Source: Anaspis maculata (Eukaryota > Arthropoda > Insecta > Coleoptera > Scraptiidae). From it: a stretch of 64,000 nt of DNA. The stretch's first letter is position 1. Each line of letters opens with the position of its first letter. The translations under genes and the position numbers were made by a program. Below, one piece after another: positions 1 through 10,155 of this stretch. The notes beneath the pieces were generated by a model. It was not told the DNA's origin and did no database searches. It saw nothing but the letters and a program-made list of their open reading frames with translations. The stretch spans positions 28,143,681 through 28,207,680 of the forward strand of contig OX421965.1 of NCBI GenBank assembly GCA_949128115.1, given 5' to 3'.

Positions 1-2138
1 TTTCACTTATTACACACTTTGCTGATCATTTGTATTTTTTAGTCTTATTATTTATCATTTGTTACGGTTACAGCCGCAACCAGCAGTCTAATAATTAAAT
101 TTTTACAAAACATTTAGATTAAATATAATATTTTTCGTACATTTATATACAATTTTACATTTGCGCCATTTTTTCGGCGCTTCACAGTTTTTTTTTCCCT
201 CAACAGCGTCGGTACCAGTTTCTTTCCGACGCGACGCGGCCAAGAATCTGGTGTCGACGCTAACTTGACTTGCTCTCCAAGATATCAAGCCCAAAACCTG
301 TCTGTGACTCTGCTTTTGTGTCTGATGGTATACTATTTTTGAACCGGAAATAAATGTATTCTGGCATAAAATTGTAACATTAGTAGTACTATTTGACGAA
401 GAGAACAAGAGATTATTATAATTTTTCAACAATTGACATCCAGTTCTGTGACAATAACATATTTTAAACATCAAACATTTTTAACATTTAATTGTAAATA
501 CCTCTGTTGGTGTGGTGACAGGCATAATGGATGCATTCACGATAGAGTTTATCTGGATACCATTTTTTCAACGCAAGGCTGTTATTACAAATCGAGACGA
601 ACGAGGTGTGGTTTGACGTTCTCAATTTTCCAGAGTTCTTCTTGTCACGATCCAAAATCGATTCGAGAACATTGAAAACTCTAAAGTAAATGCGTTCATT
701 GCTTACCACCAGAATCAACGTAATGACGTTATAATCTCTGCAATATTATCAACTTTTTGTAAACTTTCAACTCTCAACATTACATCATGACAAATATAGC
801 CATTATTATAGTTATAATTTTGTACTGTACGTTACACTCAAAATCACCGTTTTTGTACTTCATGCGAACAAAAAGACGATTGGCCTTCTTTCTCTTTCGC
901 GCCAAACTTTTGTACTTCGATTGAAAGTTAAATAACACAGAGGGTCAGTGACGTCAAAACGCGTAGAACATGTTTTATAATAATCTCTATGCTATAAGTT
1001 TGATATATAAATAAATAACATTTATTAGACATTACGCATATTTTCGTATCAGTACACATCAACAGTTTCTTCTCTCTCATAGTTCGCGCACAAGACGCGC
1101 GTGGATGTTGCACTAAAGCTGTTTTGGTTCGTGGATGGCAAAAATATAAAGGAAGGTGTTTCAGAAAAACACTTAATAGTTGGAAGCGGCCATTTTCGTT
1201 ACACGTCTCATCAAATTTCAGCGCGATAGACTAGATATATTTTGCCGGGCGTCCCACTTTCATAATTAGGTATATGTTTATGTCCAAATCGCAGGACACC
1301 CAGCTAGTTTTTCTCTTTCTGAATAGGGCGGGGGGGTTCTGTTATGTTTCACTTGAAAGTGGGGGGGGGGGGGCTGAGGAATATATACAAAAAAAAACAG
1401 GGAGAAAATAAATTAATATCTGATACAATAAAAAAAGGGCTTGGTGGTTTTGCGAAATTGCCTGCCTTCACTCACCTATACATTTCATGACAATAAAATG
1501 AACGCCGTTGTTGCAGCTCTTCAAATCGCTCTCGAATCGGCTCTTCTGCGATAAATATTTGAACAGTATACATATTTTTGACGTCTGCATTTAAAGGTAT
1601 TTTAATAGAAAATAAAAAAGTCATCAGTTAAGAAAAAGTAACAAAGGACCCAAGATGCTGTTTCTTTTTTTTTAGATTAGACACATGCCACAAAAAATGT
1701 ATATTGTCCAAGCATTTATCAGAAAAAATATATTTTCACCCTGGCAACGACCCTACAGTTAACATCAAACGACTAGGATAAGTCCGGGAAAACCATTACC
1801 ATTATTCTTATTATAGGTACATATTTTCATAAGCACAAATAATAATGATCAGAGAAATATTTGGAATCTACAAAAAATCAGGTTCTTTGCCAATTAAGCG
1901 GCTTGCTAAATAAAATTTCTACTTATACTTTAGGTACGACATAAATGTAGCTTTCGTTGGCTCAGTCTGCCCCGGACTTACCTTATTTAAAAGACAACAA
2001 GATTCTTAATCTTCTAACATACAGATACAGAATGCGGTATACAACGCTTATTGAGGATCAAATGAAATTTTGTTCTTGCATTATGAAATGAATTTTGTTT
2101 TGTTATGATTTGCGTTGCTTACTTGTTTCGATTTTCCA
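1..2138. other. Intergenic or intronic, no gene seen
   Basis: AT-rich sequence with stops in all frames. The longest frame, 103-474 on the minus strand, looks like nothing I know and has mixed codon choice. A G-rich run with 14 G lies near 1361-1374. The stretch around 1200-1310 (CCGGGCGTCCCACTTTCATA) has the look of repeat debris, but no ends were found. Confidence 0.4.
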
Positions 2139-3480
2139 GATCAAATTTGACGAGGCCAAGAAATCCGGATGACAGCATGACAGTCCAGATTCATCATGTC
2201 TCTTTTAGCATTTGTAGCGCTTTCAAAGAGACACTTCTGATGCCTACCTACGTATTCTCTAACATCGCTCTAAACAGTCATTAACTCTAAAAGCAATCTA
2301 ATCAAACCACTGCTCTTAGCTCTACTTCAATCGCGACAGAGAATCGAATTATTATTCGAATTCAAGTGTCAAAATAAATGCTTCTGTTGATCAAAGCTGC
2401 GAGTTCATGTGTCAACCATGTCAACAAATGCAATTTTTTGTCGATGGAACACTTGAAAAGTTTTTTTGCGGATTCGCTGATGCGATATCTATACACTTTT
2501 TCTCTATTTTATTGTACTTCGAATAATTCAGAGATGGATCTTCTATGTAACAGTTTGATGGAATGCATGTTTTGATGTTGAAATTGCGAATTGTTGTGAC
2601 TTGTTTTCTCTGGTAGAAATTGGTTTGGTCAAGTCATTTTTCCTTCCATTGGGCTCACTTGGGCCTATCTACCGTATGTTCGTTGAAATCATGAATTGGA
2701 GCAGGCTGTGAACTTCGAAACGTATGTCCAAAATGTATTCCATGACGACAGCTCATCATGCTGACATCAAATTTGATTGATCATTGATGAACTCACGACA
2801 TACGTTTTTATTTCCATAACCTGCCCTAATTCATGATTTTAACGAACATGCTGTGTATTCCACCAACCGAAATGCATTGTCAGCGAAAATCAACTTTGAA
2901 AGGTGACAAAATACGTTCAGATTCCTGTATGACATGTGTCAAGGTATTATGATGGACATATTTGTCATCTTCAAAGTTCCATTTTGGTGGAAATGCGTCC
3001 CGGATGGTTGAATATAGGTCTGCGCGGCCCCAAAGGTATATGGGAAATGACTTGACTGAACCAATTTCTACCAGAGAAAACGTGGCACAATAGAATTCGG
3101 AATTGCAACGGCGAAACATGGGTTCCGTCGAAACGTTCTAACGTTTTCTGTGCTATGTCTTTTTCGTAGTTCAAGTATGTTAAGTGGATGTGGACTCTGT
3201 AAAAAATTGTATTTTTCAAATCGCGCACTGGACCACGTAATCTGTTCCATCAATCACGTGAAGCGATACGGAATCAGTGATAACCAGGCAGCAAGTAGTG
3301 TTAATAATGACTGTTGTCATTTCTGTCTAATTCATGACGTGGTGAAATAGTTTGGTCGCGTTTGATTAGAGGAATGATAAGAGGTTTGATTAGAGCCACG
3401 GCAGAATCATCAACGGAATTCATCTAGCAATCCAGATTTCTTGGCTTTACAGTAATAAAAGAACGGATTCAAATTGATCT
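2139..3480. repeat. Old degenerate long inverted repeat
   Basis: The arms pair at several levels. GCCAAGAAATCCGG at about 2155 pairs with CCAGATTTCTTGGC at 3432. A block around TTTTCTCTGGTAGAAATTGG (2604-2623) pairs with one around 3063-3085. ATGTTCGTTGAAATCATGAATT (about 2676) pairs with its complement near 2830-2851. The centre is near 2800. Identity is moderate with many indels, so this is an old foldback element. No coding capacity or target duplication was found. Confidence 0.7.
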
Positions 3481-3628
3481 TTCAACCCAAACTAGCAAAA
3501 CATTCGGATTAACAATAGACGTGCATGCACAAAATCGGTAAAACTCGTACCGTAATGATCAATCCGTCACTGGTCTAGTGATATTTTTGGGCGAAGCCGT
3601 TGACTTACTGCCAAGTCCAGTACGGTGT
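3481..3628. other. No supported feature
   Basis: Short unassigned stretch between the old inverted repeat and the open stretch downstream of sprouty. It probably lies in or beyond the sprouty 3' UTR. No AATAAA signal for the minus strand was seen here. Confidence 0.3.
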
Positions 3629-4258
3629 TCAGTTGTATGGAGACGAAAGGCAGTTCAGTATGTTTATATAGTTTTTCAATAATCCGATGGGTAGTGAGAC
3701 GACCACGGCTGAGTTTTGAATTTCGATGTTCACATTGTGCATATTGTCATTTTCGGCTGGCCCAGTCCGATGGTCGGTGGATGGTAAGACGGCATTCTTG
3801 TTTTCTTCGTTTGACGTTTGTAAGCGTAAGACGTTCCTGTGCAATTTCAAGGGATCTTGCACGCCGGATGTGCTGCACGGTAGCAATACTAATTCGAAAA
3901 CCGGAGGTTCGTTTTCATGGTCGTCCTCGTAGTTGCTTTCCAATCGATTGATTGCGATGTGATCTTCCGTTTGATCTTCAGCGCCTAGATGTTCTGGATA
4001 GTCGTGATGTTCGGATAAACTGTTTTCTTCGCCATGCAAGCCGTTTCTGTACAATTTCAATTGGGCAGTTGGAGGATTCGGCACGTGAGATGCGCTCGGT
4101 AGCAATACCAACTCCCAGATGTCTGCGTCGTCGTCATGTATTCGATTGTAGTAATGGCAATTGTAGTCGTTGAAGTGGCTGCTCAGGCTGTGGATGCGTT
4201 CCAATTCAAATTCATGGTTGTATGGTGTTACCGCCCGGCGTGTCCTGAACCATCAGAA
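3629..4258 (-). other. Long open stretch downstream of sprouty, with internal repeat (unknown)
   Basis: The minus-strand reading frame is open for about 209 codons, from just after a TGA at about 4257-4259 to a TGA at 3629-3631. It has no ATG near its 5' end; the first in-frame Met is close to the C terminus. The frame is the same as sprouty's. Two units repeat about 70 residues apart: ELVLLPSASHVPNPP...LKLYRNGL and ELVLLPCSTSGVQDP..LKLHRNVL, each followed by an acidic, His/Asn/Glu-rich stretch. Codon choice looks coding-like (many GAC, GAA, ATC, AAC, TTG). It could be a separate exon: an acceptor-like ..CTTCTGATGGTTCAG lies at its 5' edge. It could also be sprouty 3' UTR, or a readthrough extension past two TGA codons. 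I do not recognise the family. Confidence 0.4.
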
Positions 4259-4336
4259 GTTGAAGCAACTGCGCAATTTACCGGAAAAGTAGCTCCAACG
4301 GAAGTCGCGTATCGGCGCTTCCGGGCACACCGTTTG

Positions 4337-5395
4337 TCAAAAATCCGGCATGGTGCTGGCGTCGAGGAGCCGTTTTTCCGTCGTCGTCGTCGACCCTGGT
4401 TGCGGATTTGGAAGGGTCGAGGGGCCGACGAGCGTCGGCCGGCAGCGGCAGCCGGCCCGACTGTGCTTCGAGTAGCACGCCTCCACGGCGTATCTGCACC
4501 CCCTCAGGGGCCAGTACAGCCACAGACACGGCAGGACGAAGGAGAGCGCCGCCAGACACCCCCATCGCGCCCGCCGCCGGGTAGGTCCGCAACTGCACGG
4601 GTCGTCCGCTATGTCACTGTCGTCCGTGTCCGCGTCCGCACAATGGTAGAAGAACCCTTTCACGCAGCACAGGCACGACGCATAGTCCACAACAGAGTCG
4701 CCGCTCAGCAGACAGTTTTGACTACATACCCAGCACTTTGGCAGCGGCCTGGGTTGCTGGCAAGTTGCACACCTGCACCGGCTACACTCCGGACATACTA
4801 TCGACGGTCTTATGGAACACTCGGCCAGGCCGCCGTCTAAACTAGTCCCAACGCCGACGTCTTTACTGTACGTTACTATGGAGGAACCGCCCAAACTGCC
4901 GCCGCCGCCTTTGGTCGACCTGGGTTGCTTGAACACGACCGGCGAGAGGGGCGCTGACGCTGGTGACGCGGCCGGCGAGTTGGGCGACGGCATGGGCGTG
5001 CGGCCGGCCGGCCGCAGATGCCTGGGCGGATGCGGCGGCGGCGTCAGCGACGACGGCGTCGTCGGCAGAGGTGGCGACGCGGAAGACGGGAAGCCGTCCG
5101 ACGACGCGGTCGGCGAGCACGGCGACCGCAGGAAGGGCGTCTCCACATACTCGTTGGCGGCTCGTTCGCGTTCGGGACGCGGCGCCACCAGCGAGACCTG
5201 GGGGACGGGTCGTTGTTGCAGGAGCGGCGCCAGGGGCGCCGTCAGCGGCAAGGTGACGATGGTCGGCGACGAAGATGAGGATGGCAGGGACGCGCCGCCG
5301 TCCAGGTTGCTCATGGCAATGGCCTGCCGGTGATCGAGGCCTCGATGGACGCGCGGCGGCGGCGACCTCGGCCCACCGCCATTGCGCTGCGCCAT
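4337..5395 (-). CDS. sty: Protein sprouty, receptor tyrosine kinase feedback inhibitor
   Basis: This is a 352-residue ORF in one exon. Residues 201-318 form the sprouty cysteine-rich domain: it opens CPECSRCRCATC, continues PRPLPKCWVC, DYASCLCCVKG, FYHC, DDPCSCGP and LPCLWLYWPLRGC, and ends AGCRCR. Sprouty proteins sit on the inner plasma membrane through this palmitoylated domain and dampen FGF/EGF receptor-Ras-MAPK signalling. NEYVETP at residues 81-87 is the conserved N-terminal tyrosine motif (Tyr83) that binds Cbl in relatives. The start RNGG-x-P followed by PPRVHR resembles the beginning of the Drosophila protein, which supports the ATG at 5395. Residues 90-160 are Ser/Pro-rich and probably disordered. 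A 34-residue tail after the cysteine-rich domain, ending in a TGA, is unlike the short tail of the fly protein. An acceptor-like tract (TTTTTGTTGCAG) ends at about 5478, suggesting that upstream 5' UTR exons are spliced to this one. Family assignment is secure; the start codon is nearly so. Confidence 0.95.
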   Translation of the reverse strand: MAQRNGGGPRSPPPRVHRGLDHRQAIAMSNLDGGASLPSSSSSPTIVTLPLTAPLAPLLQQRPVPQVSLVAPRPERERAANEYVETPFLRSPCSPTASSDGFPSSASPPLPTTPSSLTPPPHPPRHLRPAGRTPMPSPNSPAASPASAPLSPVVFKQPRSTKGGGGSLGGSSIVTYSKDVGVGTSLDGGLAECSIRPSIVCPECSRCRCATCQQPRPLPKCWVCSQNCLLSGDSVVDYASCLCCVKGFFYHCADADTDDSDIADDPCSCGPTRRRARWGCLAALSFVLPCLWLYWPLRGCRYAVEACYSKHSRAGCRCRPTLVGPSTLPNPQPGSTTTTEKRLLDASTMPDF

Positions 5396-5477
5396 ATAGC
5401 CGGGACGGACTCTAACGGCCGACGTGGTGCCAACGGCCGCCTTGGGCCGTCATCGTCGCTGGGGACACCAACGGCTG
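5396..5477 (-). other. Probable 5' UTR part of the sprouty coding exon
   Basis: On the minus strand a pyrimidine-rich tract ending TTGTTGCAG lies just above 5477. It is a good splice acceptor 82 bases before the sprouty ATG. The stretch between is GC-rich like the coding sequence and has no in-frame ATG. The acceptor is inferred from its pattern only. Confidence 0.45.
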
Positions 5478-6638
5478 CTGCAACAAAAAGTAACGTTGAA
5501 AACACCGTCTCAAAATTCAGTGCAATGCAACTACAAATTCTCATGTTTTTTAAGTTTATACAACATTTGGAGCTGTTACAGATATGCATTCACACATCAA
5601 GCGAAGATCCTGAAATTTTTGTTTCACACTGAACCGCTGAACAATGACTGAATGTAGGTATACGTGCTCGCTGCTTCAAGTATATATGTACATAATCTAC
5701 GACGAAAGCCAATGGATTATTCAGTATTGAACACGGTTCATGAAGACATATTATTGAAGATCGTGACCTTATCCACTGAGAACATAGCTCCTTTGTCGAT
5801 CTTTGATTGGCTGACGCAAGGAAGTCGCAGTTGTCGCAGAAAGTTGGAACTTGATCAACTTTTGTGACTGTCTCTCTCATTGCGACAAGATTCTGTGCAT
5901 GCCTCGAGTTTTGCAAAAAGCCATTGCCGGCGTAGGGTGCCTTTAACATTTCTTCAGAGTTCAGTGCCACGCTTGTCTATAATATCGCCCGAACGAAACC
6001 AAATGACTGTCACGAAATCGTAGTCTTCTTTCCCTTTGTTTTTTTTTTATAGCAATCCACTTTCGAGACAGTATGGAGCGCATGTATTTCCGCCTTCTTC
6101 TTTTTTCTTAGCGTGCATTTTGTTACTTGAGCAACCCTCCTAGAAATGAAGCATTTTGGCGCTATTCTCATTCGGAAGTGGAAGAGACTTGTAAAAAGGC
6201 TAGGGAAATGGTCTTTTGGCCGTCACTGATGACGTGATAAATTGTTCAGCATTTCTTACTTACAGTGAATCACAGGCCAGGGGAAAATAATCGAAAAAAA
6301 ATATGGAACGAATGGAAAAAAAATTACAAAGAAAATGATTGATTAGTAAGTGTCAGCGGATTGTTTCTTGTTCAACACGGACGAATAATTGTTGACTAAT
6401 TCACAAAGCTCCCTTAACTCGTTATCTACATGAGAACACAACAGTTTCTGAAGTAATCAACGAGTTCAAAAGTAGGTATATTTTCCCTAAATATAAAACC
6501 TAACTTACACTCTAGAGACAATGGTCCTACAAATTCACAATTCCAAAAAAATTAAAACTTGGAAAATCAGTCATCAAACGAGTTCATTAAACTATCCTCA
6601 GTCTATTATATGGGCCTAGCAAAGAGGCATGTTCAAAT
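5478..6638. other. Upstream flank of sprouty, no gene seen
   Basis: Sequence 5' of the sprouty coding exon on the minus strand, presumably its intron. GC content drops sharply beyond 5500. A 126-codon minus frame at 5590-5970 has no recognisable domain and is probably chance. No promoter motif is clear. Confidence 0.4.
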
Positions 6639-7804
6639 TAGGGATCGACCGATATGGATTTTTTGGCCGATACCGATATATGCGATATTCATATCGGCCT
6701 ATACCGATATATCGGCCTCAATATTTTTACTTCTCAATTACTATTGATTTCGGATTTTTTGGTATGAAATACATTGCACAAGTGAATATAGAGTGTGGTG
6801 ATAAAGACCAGCACAAAATTCGTATTTCCGTTAATGATTCTTTTTTCGAAAAAATCCTGGAACAAGTCGATTTTGTTTTTATCCAACCCACTATACTGTA
6901 GAAAGAAAACATTTTCTTTTGGTACAAAAAAATTGTTACCTGAGACATACAAATTTTCACACTTGTTTGAAGAAGAATAAAAAACCAAAGCTATCAATTT
7001 TATGAAAAAAATTGAGGGTTATCATTGAAAAAAAATTATGACGTCATCGTAACTCAAAAGCAGCCAACGAAACAAGTGTTTTTTCATAGAGTCAGTGGGT
7101 TGAATAAGAACAAAATCGACCTGTTTCAGGATTTTTTCGAAAAAAATCGTCAACGGAATATAAATGTTCGAAATTTTGTGCAGGACTTTATCACCACCCT
7201 GTATATTATAATTATACCATTACCCAATGTGTATAATAGTATATTATTCAACAAGCGGGTAATGATTGCTTCTTACTCGAATGAGTAATAGCCATTACCC
7301 GCGAGTAGAATACTATGCTTTATCCAGTCTTATTGAAAAATGCAGGCATGCATGCGCGTGATAATGCGTGCATTATTCAATAGGATGGCATAAAAGGATA
7401 TTTTCCATATCGGCGGAAGGTTTTTTGATGTTTTATTCTCCAATGGCTTCTGTCACAACATTCTGAATAATCTCCAAATTATCGATATTTTTTTTTAGTT
7501 GCAGAATTTATTTTTTAGTTCGATAATGGTAAATAATTGAATAAAATATGATTGTCTTTTTTGTTTGTTCTTATTTCCGAATTTTTAAGTAGTTTAAGAA
7601 CGAAAAATAATAACTTGGTATGATTTTTGAGTGTTACATGTTTCAAGATCATTCGGATTATAATGTATGTTTCCCAAGTGTTTTGGAGAAGCATTCTACA
7701 CATTCAAATATCGGCGACATATCGGCCAAATATCGGCCGATAGGCCGATACCGATATAATCCGAAAATGAGCCGATATACTATATCGGTATCGGTCGATC
7801 CCTA
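6639..7804. mobile_element. Non-autonomous hAT-superfamily DNA transposon
   Basis: The element begins TAGGGATCGACCGATA and ends with the complement TATCGGTCGATCCCTA. It is flanked on both sides by the same 8-bp sequence GTTCAAAT (6631-6638 and 7805-7812). An 8-bp target duplication with TAGGG-type ends is the hAT signature. The subterminal regions are full of CCGATA / TATCGG words in both orientations (6648-6720 and 7706-7795), likely transposase-binding repeats. The 1,166-bp interior codes for no transposase, so it would need one in trans. It also contains a second, independent foldback (6787-7205). Confidence 0.92.
6787..7205. repeat. Foldback MITE nested in the hAT element
   Basis: This is a nearly complete palindrome of about 420 bp. 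The right end reads ..CTTTATCACCACCCTGTATA. The left end is its decayed complement TATAGAGTGTGGTGATAAAG. The arms match over most of their length, for example TTTTTTCGAAAAAATCCTG (6840s) against CAGGATTTTTTCGAAAAAAA (7128-7147). The open frames inside it on both strands (e.g. 6734-6997, 7025-7288) are only reflections of each other. Confidence 0.85.
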
Positions 7805-7992
7805 GTTCAAATAACATAGAAGTTAAATAAGTATGATGTTATAAATTTACACCTAAAACTGTTTGAATATTGAAACATCCCAATAAGCAAAAGGATCCCC
7901 TCACCGGCTCAACATCTCTTTGGAAAGAGGATAAAAAAACAAATCTCAGAAGAAAGTTTGAAAATATTGGCGTTATATTTGGTTTTTTACTG

Positions 7993-8650
7993 TGTACAAG
8001 ATGTTTCAGCGATAATAGCAAAAATTTCATCTGTGGGTAGATCTCGTGGAAATGTGGCGAAAACCAATATACACCATTTTGCAAAGTTCGGCCTAATGAC
8101 GAAGATACAGTCTTTCAAAGTTCACTTTTTTTGGATTTCAAAAATTTGTAACTCTGGAATTGTGACGAAATTAACCTAAATTCAGCATAGAATGGTTTGT
8201 CAAAATTATCTGCCGACCTGCAAAATTTTGAAAGAGTCCAACCAGTGGCGGGGAGTTACGAGGGTAATTAATTAAGCAGCATCCGAGGAAAAGTTGACTT
8301 GAGGTGACCCCCCATAACTTGAACGCCACTGCACTGGTTGGATTCTCTCAAAAATACCCCGCACATACCTTATGGGATTTGGCACCTCGGGGGATTTGGT
8401 TCAAATTTTCATATGTTGTAACACCAACTTCTTGAGGTGATCAAACTTTATCATTGCGCAAATCCGGCAAATCCTCTTAACGCAGTCGTTCCCAAATTTT
8501 TGAAATCCAAAAAAGTGAATTTTGCAGAGTTGTATCTTCGTCATTAGACCGAACTTTGCAAAATGGTATGTAAGTTTTCGTCATATTTTAACAAGATCTA
8601 TACTTTATACGGATGATTTTTTTGCTATCATCGCTAAAACACCCTGTATA
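7993..8650. mobile_element. Foldback MITE with TATACAGGGTG-type ends
   Basis: The right end reads GCTATCATCGCTAAAACACCCTGTATA. The left end TGTACAAGATGTTTCAGCGATAATAGC is its mutated complement. Paired internal blocks include GCAAAGTTCGGCCTAATGAC (8082) against GTCATTAGACCGAACTTTGC (8541), and TCCAACCAGTGGCG against CGCCACTGCACTGGTTGGA near the centre. It is about 658 bp long with no coding capacity. Confidence 0.8.
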
Positions 8651-8841
8651 TGCGGCTTATAAATTTGAAATTGATTATTTATTTGAAAAAAAAGAAGGTG
8701 AAGCACTAATAGTGACGAAACCGTAAGAAAAACAACATTTTTGAATCGACAACCTTGGGTGAAATATGCAGAGCATGTTGATAAAAATATTTAATGCCAA
8801 ACATATATTTCGGAAAATTGTGTCCAGCGAGCGCAAGTAAT

Positions 8842-9056
8842 GTACAGTTGGGAGTCAAATGATTCATACGGCACCACTAGGAAATCGGCTGGATTTCAGA
8901 AATGTTAGCTGCTTGGATTGTTCTTGAATGCTAGTTTTGATAAGAGATTGGTCGTAATCAAAACTGGCATTCAAGAACGATCCAAGCAGCTAACATTTCT
9001 GAAATCCAGCTGACTTCCTAGCGGTGCCGTATGAATCATTTCGCTCCCAACTGTAC
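8842..9056. mobile_element. Near-perfect hairpin MITE, possibly Tc1/mariner-derived
   Basis: Arms of about 97 bp run from GTACAGTTGGGAG to CTCCCAACTGTAC around a ~20-bp loop (about 8938-8957). Only a few mismatches separate them, so the insertion or duplication is recent. A TA followed by CAGTTGG at both ends fits a Tc1/mariner-type terminus with TA target. No ORF. Confidence 0.82.
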
Positions 9057-9970
9057 CATCGCGACTTCGGGTACTCGCTGTATCAAGGACTTTATATTGG
9101 CTTTGCTTGAGAAGCAAAATCTTCAAATTACTGGAAAGCTCGTCCCTCCCACGCGGAGATTTCATCAAGCAATCCTTCATTTGTGCTGATTTGTCTTCAT
9201 ATCATCAACAACGATCAAGTGCATTGAATACTAATCCTAGATTGAATCGCACGCAACACTCTTTCGCTCGTCGATGTCGCTCGATTTTTCAAACCGAAAG
9301 ACTCACTCACACTCGTCCACATACTACTGGCGGACACCGGCAAGACAGCTGGAGGTGGGCGCCCCACACGCCGCCACCACTTCCCTCATAAATATGCATA
9401 CGCGAAACGAAATACATTTATACACTCGAAAAGTGGGCAGCGCTGCCCACGCCTCGGTGGAGAGTGGGTGCGCCGCCTAGGAGGGCCTTGCTTGGGCAGA
9501 AAGCACACCTGGTGCTCCGACGATGGCTTCTCCGTACAACCGAACCTCCGTCATATCGACCACCACATTACACACACACAGCGCACACAATGCCGCATCA
9601 ATTCTTTAGATTTCACCTCGATTCATACTATTGTAAAATGACTCGTGGGCACGCGAGTTCATTCAGAAACTTTCTTTCTCTGGCCCTGTGCGCTCACTTC
9701 CGACACTTTCATTGGATCTTACACTACACATAGCCGCAGAGGTTCTAAGCCTTGTAAATACCAAAGCTCTTGCTTTACTAGTCTATATGACGACCATCAT
9801 TGACCAAATTGGGATGTCTTGTTGTCATGGCTTAAAATTATTGATATGCTTGGAATAATGCTTCCATGGAACTGTATTTGAGCTGGATTGATTATAGCGT
9901 ATATCGCCATGGCCCTAAATGTCAGGCCAAGGAATCCGCTAGCTGATGACAAACACTTGTCAATCAATGC
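9057..9970. other. GC-mixed stretch, no gene supported
   Basis: 9100-9600 is somewhat GC-richer with CA-rich simple sequence (ACACACACAC near 9570). Overlapping plus-strand frames of 68-94 codons show no domain. It could include a noncoding exon; nothing decides this. Confidence 0.3.
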
Positions 9971-10155
9971 GTGCTTTCCACCTAGCCCCAAGTTCGGTAC
10001 ACCTACCATTTACGCATGTGCGGGTTCCAAACGGTGCTTTCCATCTACGTGTTCCTACTCGGTTCTGCGCCGTTCATTGGATCACCTAAAATTTTGTGCC
10101 ACACTATGGAACATGTGCCGTCTGGTGGTATTTGTACCGTCTAGGTGGAAAGCAC
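9971..10155. mobile_element. Small TIR element (MITE-like)
   Basis: Termini GTGCTTTCCACCTAG and CTAGGTGGAAAGCAC are inverted copies. A third, imperfect copy (GTGCTTTCCATCTACG) lies inside near 10035. CAATGC precedes the left end and follows the right end (after one C), a possible 6-bp target duplication. It is 185 bp, noncoding. Confidence 0.6.

Noticed and set aside
103..474. 123-codon minus frame
   Set aside because: No domain, mixed codon use, and Lys/Thr/Asn-rich as expected from AT-rich noncoding DNA.
4136..5333. Long plus-strand frames (234 and 173 codons)
   Set aside because: The 173-codon frame (4812-5333) and most of the 234-codon frame (4136-4840) lie antisense to sprouty in GC-rich sequence and lack any domain; the sprouty frame is certain.
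5590..5970. 126-codon minus frame upstream of sprouty
   Set aside because: No domain, no sign of conservation in composition, and overlapping frames on the other strand.
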